Below, piece by piece: positions 57,716 to 64,000 of a stretch of DNA of 64,000 bases. The notes beneath the pieces are model-generated. The model saw only the letters and a list, made by a program, of their open reading frames with translations, was not told the origin of the DNA and made no database searches. Where the stretch lies: contig NC_088921.1 in assembly GCF_038396675.1 (NCBI RefSeq), positions 16,018,501 to 16,082,500 on the forward strand, read 5' to 3'. The number at the start of each line of letters is the position of its first letter. Position 1 is the first letter of the stretch. The position numbers were made by a program, and so were the translations under genes. The stretch is from Hydra vulgaris (lineage: Eukaryota > Cnidaria > Hydrozoa > Anthoathecata > Hydridae).

Positions 57716-58718
57716 TGAATGTTCATTATACTCTGGTCAACAATACCTGTTATTGTAATATTGCTTTATATACCTCTGAAGGACACGCCAATAACACAAA
57801 ACCAAGGACAAACCGCAAAACAAATAATAAACATGTGACACGTATTTCATATTAATTTTCAACTTTCTATTGACTATAAACAGTCACCAGAATGTTTGAT
57901 TTTCGATTTTTTTTCGATTGAATAAGTATCATACATGTGCAGAACACCAAGAACACATAGCATAATAAAACTTGCATTTAACTTATTTTAACAGAATTAT
58001 GAATACATTTTAACTAAATATTTTCTAGAGGACTAACTTCACATTTATGACATCTTAGTGGACTACAAAAACATGCAGAGTAGCACACTAAGGGCAAAAA
58101 GTAAGCACAGCAACAATATATAAAGAATTAAAATAATTTCCAAAATTTATGGTACATTTACAAAAATTAGTGTATAGAATAAATAAACTTTAAAATACAT
58201 ACACATCAAGGACACATGACATAACATGCAACATGCCTTTTGCATTTGTACTTATATCAAGATGTTAAAATTTATTTCCATAACACTAACAAAATGTAGT
58301 ATTATAATAATTTGACTTCCTGGTCAATTAATGAACAAAATCATCAAGTACACATATTTTGTAAATACCTAGACATGAATAATCTGTGCATATGGTAGTA
58401 CAGAAAGAACATACAACAACTTAAAAAGAACGCGTATTATTGGTTTTACACCAAGATTATAAATAAAAATAACTTTTTTTTAAATATTTCTTTATTAAAA
58501 TTTTTTTTAATAAACTGAGCAATTTAAAAATATATAATTATGAAGGGTTTGAGTTTTTAAAAAACATCAATGAAACATGTGTACATAATACTAGAAAAAA
58601 GGTGCTATTTTAAAAATGCAGCTTTATAGATTTCTTAAAATAAAGTAAATAAATTTAGGATACATACTATCAATAATTCAATTAGTTTGATATAAAGAAT
58701 TTAATATTATTTAGAAAG
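57716..58718. other. 3' non-coding part of the Transib
   Basis: About 1 kb between the transposase stop and the left end. No second ORF and no RAG2-like sequence. Confidence 0.6.
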
Positions 58719-60698
58719 TTACAAAAGAAGGTCTAAACATTCTGCTGGAAGTTCAAGTTCCTTTTTTGATTCAGAACTTCGCCTCATAAAAGTGATAAAG
58801 GGGTCTGATGAGTAGAGCAATCTTTTCATTACATCTTCATTTGTAAGTTTTCTCGAAAATTTTCTTGTAAAATGTTCTCGAAAATTTTTGACATCTTTAT
58901 TTCTACTTTCCTGTGCTTCTTCAGATAAGAGGCCAATTGGAACTGGCTTGTCTCTTACAACCTGGTGTGAATGTACAATCATCTTGTGAACTCCAACAGG
59001 CATAGGATACCATTTAAAATGTTCTACATATGTCTTAAATGTTTCTTTGCAATATAATTCTAGTTTATCTGGATTAATCGGATGTTTACAGGACAACACA
59101 CAAAGGACAACAAAAAATCTTTTAACAAGACCCTTATCAAATCCAAGTATTTCAGCAAAAGTTTCATGGCTTCTAAATGCCCTTCTTGCTGTGTTTCCAT
59201 CATTGGATGTACCAGAGCCACCACATCTTGGTACATCAACAACAAATCCAAGTGTATCTTTAATTTTTTCCTGAATCTCCTTTTTTCTACTTGCAACTAT
59301 ATTTTTTTTATGAGTGTTTGCATGAAAAAATCCACAATCATTGTACCCTGGTCTTCTTCTCTGTCCAATATGTAACAGACATTCAAAACAACGAATCCAG
59401 AGATGGAGAGTGAGGATTCCCAGGTCCAAAGATATCTGATTAGGTTTTTTATTTTAAGCAATTACAAAGTCATTCATTTTTTTAGGATTTAATCCACATA
59501 TATTGCAAACTTGATAAGAATCAGTTAATGGAGAAAGAAAAGTGGAAACTTTTCCATCAATCATTGTACATTCTAACTTGTGCTTGACTTGAAATAAGTC
59601 TATGGTTGTTGTTTTGAGTTCAGTTGACATAAAAAAATCATATTCTGCTTTAACAATTTGCTGATTTTCTTTAAAGTATTGCATTCGAACAGGGCGACAA
59701 TATTAAGTTGAGGATGTTTTTTTAGTCCAAAGAAAAACATTAGTTTTCTGTACTTACTTACTGTAGTTGCACAGGTACTGTACATGAAAGAAATAAAGAT
59801 TCTTCAAGTGAGACTGACAATCTGTCCTCTTCATCTTCAGTTCTCTGTTTATAAACAGACAGTCCAGTTGAACCATTGAATCCGACTTTGCTTATAAGAA
59901 TAAGAGAATTGCAAGGCTCAGGTAGTTTTGATTTATCAATAACTTTCCAAATCCTGTTTGTAGTGTGATCCATTATTCTTTGAAGATTTACAGAAGCACT
60001 GTAGTTTGTGGTAACAATTCCAGAATCTGGAATACAATCACTTTTAGATTTCACAATAAAGTTGTAGGCAGGGTATAACATGCAACCTTTATCTAAGGCC
60101 CCTTGATGTGATAGTCTGCCCTACTCATTCTACAGTCCAACATTAGAGCTAAAGCTTCTTCAGCTGAGTAGACTTTAGAGCATGATACATTGCAGGATCC
60201 ATGAATTTTACTTTCCATCATATGTTTTAAAACTTTGGTGTCTTTATTTCGTTCTTCTTTACTTAGATTAAAAATAAGGGCATGAAACAGGCTTTCAGTA
60301 GTAACTCCTAATTTTCCAGTAATCTCTGAAGATGTTCTTTTCTTTGACCTTGTTGAGAGATCTTTAAATGATTTTGATGGTGCACCTTGTTGTAAATGGT
60401 TTATTCTAACTTGCTGTTGAAGTTCATTTACAATAAATTCCATATTTAACCATTTCTCGTAACGATTTATAAATCTCCCTTTTTGTCTACCTGTCTCATT
60501 CCATTTCTTTTTAAAAATTTTCATAAATTTTTCGGTTAGACTCATTTGATTGTAGTTTGGATAACATTGAGACATCAATATACAAATTTCAGTTTTCGCT
60601 TTCTTACTAATTAAACTTTCATATTTATTATCAGATTTTCCTTTAATTAAGTAATCGAAAATGTTGTTGTTCTTCATATTTAAATTTGATTTCACCAT
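58719..60698 (-). pseudogene. Transib transposase, RAG1-related, broken
   Basis: Coding order on the minus strand: an N-terminal 201-codon ORF (60698-60093, NIFDYLIKGKSDNKY ... FKDLSTRSKKRTSSEI ... CRMSRADYH). Next a second frame (60081-59758) with LISKVGFNGSTGLSVYKQ. Then CRPVRMQYFKENQQ, LECTMIDGKVSTFLSPLTD and CNICGLNPKKMN, followed by LGILTLHLWIRCFECLLHI, GGSGTSNDGNTARRAF, PMPVGVHKMIVHSHQV, GLLSEEAQESRNKDVKNFRE and TNEDVMKRLLYSSDP. These are the RAG1-core signatures. Of the DDE residues, the Asp of MIDGK and the Glu of LSEEAQE are present, but the first Asp (GFDGS in the family) is Asn (codon at 59875-59877). Stops at 59703-59705 and 59454-59456 and frameshifts near 60100 and 59750 also inactivate it. 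Confidence 0.92.
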
Positions 60699-61374
60699 TA
60701 AAGCGGTGAAAGGTATTTAGTGCACTAAGCAATTACTGTAAATATTTGTGAATATTTTTTATTTTGATTGTTTTGTTTAATCGTCTTTTCCGCTTTTATT
60801 CTAGAATATTCCGCTATTCATATTCGCGGTTGAAACTTGTTAAAAAACATCGAGATGGTGAGGGGGAGCCGTATTTTAATTTTAGTATTTCATGTTTGAA
60901 CTGACCCTATAGACACAAAAGCAAACAAAAGCAGCCAAAACTTATTCGGAAATTTTCTATATACATCATTTTTTTAAAGGCAAAAAATTTCAAGCTGGGC
61001 AAACCTGGGCAAAAATTTTCCTGATTGTTCAAAGTTTTATTTTCAAACAATTTAATAGAAAAAAATGTTAAACATGCGGTAAATTGTGTCTTTTTTATGA
61101 AATTTTATATTTTAAATTATTTTATGTTGATCCTCCATATTTTATAAGAATATTTAAAAAAATTGGTATATCTGTGACATTGGTAGGAGTTAGAATGTAT
61201 AAAAGTTTGCAGACTAGTTTTTGCCCGAAAAAATGTAATTTTGTGTCAATTTTTGAACTTCAAACCCTCCTTAGACAATTTTTTTTAAAATAACGGACCT
61301 TAGAAATTTAAATCTGGTTTTCACATACTATATATAATTCAATTTTTAAATTGTTTTTATTAAAAAACAAACTA
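60699..61374. other. 5' non-coding part of the Transib
   Basis: Leader between the right end and the transposase start. No coding signal or obvious core promoter could be defended. Confidence 0.5.
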
Positions 61375-61411
61375 TGTTTTTGTATTTATGACATGGTACT
61401 GGACCACTGTG
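61375..61411 (-). promoter_or_regulatory. right RSS-like transposase site
   Basis: On the minus strand: heptamer CACAGTG (61411-61405), 21 bp spacer, nonamer-like ACAAAAACA (61383-61375). Confidence 0.7.
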
Positions 61412-62220
61412 CAATGGTATAATACGAGATATTGTTGTTGCTGGACTATCAGATTTTGACATCCGTAAAGATGTACTTGAATGGGTATCATTTGACACAG
61501 CCTCAATCGCAGATATCATTGCTTTTATCGAGGGTAAGGAAATAACACGAAATTCACTAGGCTGTAGTTCAACAACAGCAATGTATGTGATTGCCCCAAA
61601 AGAAGTCTTCCACCAGGTGCATCCTCTAAACTTCCTTTTAACTGGTCTCCTGGAAACAACGAAAGGATGAAAACTTGGCTTCTTGAAAGATACTCTGCCT
61701 CATCATTCAACACATGCCCACACCAGATTTTACCTGACATGGAGGGGCCTCCAATTAGTATTTTAATTCAGGAAAATGTTAATCCAGTTGCAGCATTCAC
61801 TCCAGCCACCATGGCAATCCATTGGCAAGACCAGGATGAGAAAGATTTACTTCGTGATGAATCTCTTGGTGTTATTGAAAAGGTACCCCCAGGAGAACCT
61901 TCAAAATGGTGTCACAGAATGGTCATCACACGAAAACATGACGGCAGGCCTCGTTGCACTGTTGACTTATCCCCATTAAATAAATATTGCCACAAAGAAA
62001 CCCATGCAATAAAATCACCAATTAGCTCGTTCAGTACCAAGAAATTCATGGAAAACTGTAACCCATGCATGGAATGGTTATCATAGCGTTCCGATACGCA
62101 TCGAAGATAGACATCTTACCACCTTCATTTCACCTTTTGAACACTATAGATACATTCGAGCTCCTCAAGGTTTTGTCTCCAGCGGAGATGGCTACAACAG
62201 GCGTTTTGATGAAATTGTGG
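61412..62220 (+). pseudogene. Ty3/gypsy gag end and reverse transcriptase start
   Basis: After the duplicated CAATG the gag frame resumes (DIVVAGLSDFDIRKDVLEW, FIEGKEITRNSL) to about 61560. The pol part follows (61667 on): WLLERYSASSFNTCPHQILP, WCHRMVITRKHDGRPRCTVD with the RT R/VD box and LNKYCHKETHAIKSP. After a frameshift near 62047 come THAWNGYHSVPIRIEDRHLT and RAPQGFVSSGDGYNRRFDEI. It stops at about 62220, just before the catalytic YVDD-type box, where hAT sequence begins. Same retroelement as 57147-57635. Confidence 0.85.
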
Positions 62221-62221
62221 C

Positions 62222-63405
62222 AGTCTTGAAATCTTTCAAACATATCGAACAAACTGTTGCGCCTAGTTTTACAATCGAGAATCAACTTAAGCTTTTTCCT
62301 GTATTTTTGTAGGATATACTTCTGTAATTATGTATCACTCTTGACAGGAGAAATTTTTAATATTTTCGCAACCTTTCTCACTTTTTTCATGAGGTCTTTG
62401 TAATTGCTAACCGATTCAGCAGATGGTTGGTTCAAAATTATTGTCAAACCATATTCTTTATTTATAACTTCATCATCATCAGTGTTACCATATTCATCAT
62501 CTTCTTCACAGTTTTCATATGTAGTAAACGATTCTTCGACTTATCCGTTGTTTTTCTTGTATAGGATATCAATAACTGCAAGTTGTATTCCATGAGTATA
62601 ACATAGTTGATGATAGGAAGACATCATTTTGCCGACTTTCACCATTACACCTGCTCCATCAGTGGTCATCGCAATAATGTCTTTTTAGTGGTCAATATCG
62701 AAGCTATTCAGCCTTCTTGCAACTAACTTGACGCAGTATTTTGCATTACACAATCCATGGGTTCGAATCAATCTAAGATTAATGTGTTTCGCTTCCATAT
62801 GTACATTTAAGTTTAAATGTACATTTGGAATCTCTGACTATTTTGTGATGTCCATTCGTCAAACGTTATAGAAAACTTTTGATTTTGCTTTTTTAGTGAT
62901 ATGAATTTTTGCATTATGTCGGCTTTTACAGAATCTGAGAATTTAACTACCATCGATTTTATAGTATTAGGTAAAGTAGGGAGCCGTAAACCACACTTTG
63001 AAAACAAATACCGCAAATCTGAAGATGTGTTAAAACTATTAAATGTAAAGCCATCTTTATTAACCATGCGCAATACCATTTTTTCCATAGAAATTTCTTT
63101 TACGGAAAACGTGTCAATTGTTCTGACCTTTTTCGATAGAGTTACTTCTTCGTCTTCGCAGTCGATGTATATTTTAGGCTCTGGTTCAACTGATTCATTC
63201 TGTAATGAAGTTGAAGCTCTGTCTAGTTGTGAAACGTTTGATTTTAAATCGGTACCATGTTTAGTTTTTACATGGATTAATAACCCTTTAGTTGATCTTT
63301 GACTAATTTTTAAAACAGCCGAACATTACATGCACTTCGCAAATTCTTCTTTGCCCCTTTTTTTGAAATAATTCCATATAGTTTTAATTTGCGACATGCT
63401 TAGTT
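62222..63405 (-). pseudogene. hAT transposase with BED finger, broken
   Basis: Minus-strand order: MSQIKTIWNYFKKRGKEEF then a BED finger with KC-M-stop-C, STKGLLIHVKTKHG; an acidic linker; KEISMEKMVLRMVNKDGFTF, KKQNQKFSITFDEWTS (core with the first Asp); a frame change; IAMTTDGAGVMVKVGKM and HQLCYTHGIQLAVIDILYKK; an acidic insert; KVRKVAKILKISPVKSDT; and ILDCKTRRNSLFDMFERF up to the junction with gypsy sequence near 62220. The C-terminal dimerisation domain is missing. In-frame TGA/TAA codons and frameshifts make it inactive. The conserved block corresponds to the fragment at 1-150. Confidence 0.88.
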
Positions 63406-64000
63406 GGTACTTCTGTTTTAAAATCTTGATGTAAATAATTTTTTTAAATCTTTTTAAAAAGTAGTTTTTAAAAGTATATTTTTTATTATTAAGCACGCAC
63501 GATTTCAATTTCACGTTTTCACATAGTCATTAACAAAAATTTCAACATACTCATTAGCGAAAATTTCAACGTAATCATCACCTTAACAAAAAAAATTAAA
63601 CAAGTTCGAATAATGTTAAATAATTTTTTATTTTTGAATGATTTTTTTATATTTATAGCTAAGAAAAATATTTTAATAGCTGAAGATTTATAAATATATT
63701 AGAAGCAAAAATAAAAACTTAGAAAGCGTCTAATAAATTGCTATTACATAATTAATAAATAACACATCGTTTCACAGAAAGTTTATAAAAAATTTTAAGT
63801 TATCCTGACTCAGTATCGTCGTATCTGCATATAGTATAGATGTTTCTCAGTAAACACTTCATTGTGCATTGTATGACTAGTAATTTTTTAAATAAATTTG
63901 TTTCGCAAATACATTTAAAACTTTAAATTTGATATCTTTTTTGTCTTTTTTATTTAAAAGATTTGACTTTGTATAAAAGCAGTAGTTTCAAAATATTTTC
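63406..64000. other. AT-rich flank of the hAT remnant
   Basis: May include the 5' end of the hAT element, since the open frame continues to 63514 with Lys/Phe-rich sequence, but no terminal repeat or duplication could be identified. Confidence 0.4.

Larger units (their letters stand above)
57636..61411 (-). mobile_element. complete Transib transposon (RAG1-related)
   Basis: A 3776 bp element with terminal inverted repeats CACAGTGGTCCAG (57636-57648) and the complement at 61399-61411, flanked by the 5 bp duplication CAATG. It encodes one minus-strand transposase of the Transib family, known to be the relative of vertebrate RAG1. Transib ends resemble V(D)J recombination signals: here each end starts with the exact RSS heptamer CACAGTG, followed after 22 bp (left) or 21 bp (right) by ACAAAAATC or ACAAAAACA, each 8/9 to the RSS nonamer. 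It is inserted in a gypsy gag. The transposase gene is broken, so the copy can only move with help in trans. Confidence 0.92.

Noticed and set aside
57636..61411. A RAG2-like partner gene within the Transib
   Set aside because: No kelch-like or other second ORF is present; only the RAG1-type transposase is seen.

Overview
The window is very AT-rich animal nuclear DNA with introns (GT/AG splice sites), dense mobile elements, long (AT)n and (TAC)n microsatellites and tRNA-derived SINEs. The mix of families (hAT, Transib, a TTAA-type Mutator/Kolobok element, Ty3/gypsy, several LINEs, a Penelope-like element) fits a cnidarian, most likely Hydra; that assignment is inference. No CRISPR array, rRNA gene or functional tRNA gene was seen.

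The backbone is one decaying axonemal dynein heavy chain gene on the minus strand. Fifteen exon fragments, running from the AAA1-AAA2 linker at 52.57 kb to the end of AAA4 at 5.18 kb, lie in correct order. Most keep splice signals, but many carry stops, frameshifts or deletions, so the locus is called a pseudogene. Its introns hold most of the other features.

Region by region: 0-7 kb has a hAT fragment, an LRR-like remnant, a gypsy integrase remnant, a BED-finger scrap, a LINE and a tRNA-Met-like SINE. 10.4-15.8 kb is a transposase-like gene split by a 3.7 kb element with ~155 bp terminal inverted repeats that carries its own zinc-cluster gene. 18.7-23.3 kb holds unidentified element remnants, a Penelope-like GIY-YIG end and a 420 bp (AT)n tract. 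23.6-27 kb is the dynein AAA3 exon cluster with a duplicated exon. 28.8-30.4 kb has (TAC)n, two repeat clusters and a hAT MITE. 31.3-32.1 kb is a short spliced gene with a possible tyrosine-recombinase end plus Myb-like segments. 34.8-37.6 kb is a complete TTAA-flanked DNA transposon. 38.3-42.7 kb has two LINEs, one interrupted by a hAT scrap. 46.4 kb is a hAT MITE and 49.7-50.6 kb a LINE. 52.9-55 kb is an unrecognised 656-codon ORF, the only long uninterrupted ORF present. 55.2-55.7 kb has a MITE between copies of a palindromic repeat. 57.1-62.2 kb is a gypsy gag-pol remnant split by a complete Transib transposon, and 62.2-63.4 kb is a hAT transposase remnant.

The most notable system is the Transib element (57,636-61,411). 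Its transposase belongs to the family from which RAG1 arose. Both ends start with the RAG recombination-signal heptamer CACAGTG and carry a nonamer-like ACAAAAA(T/C)(C/A) 21-22 bp further in. A 5 bp target duplication, CAATG, marks the insertion inside the gypsy gag frame.
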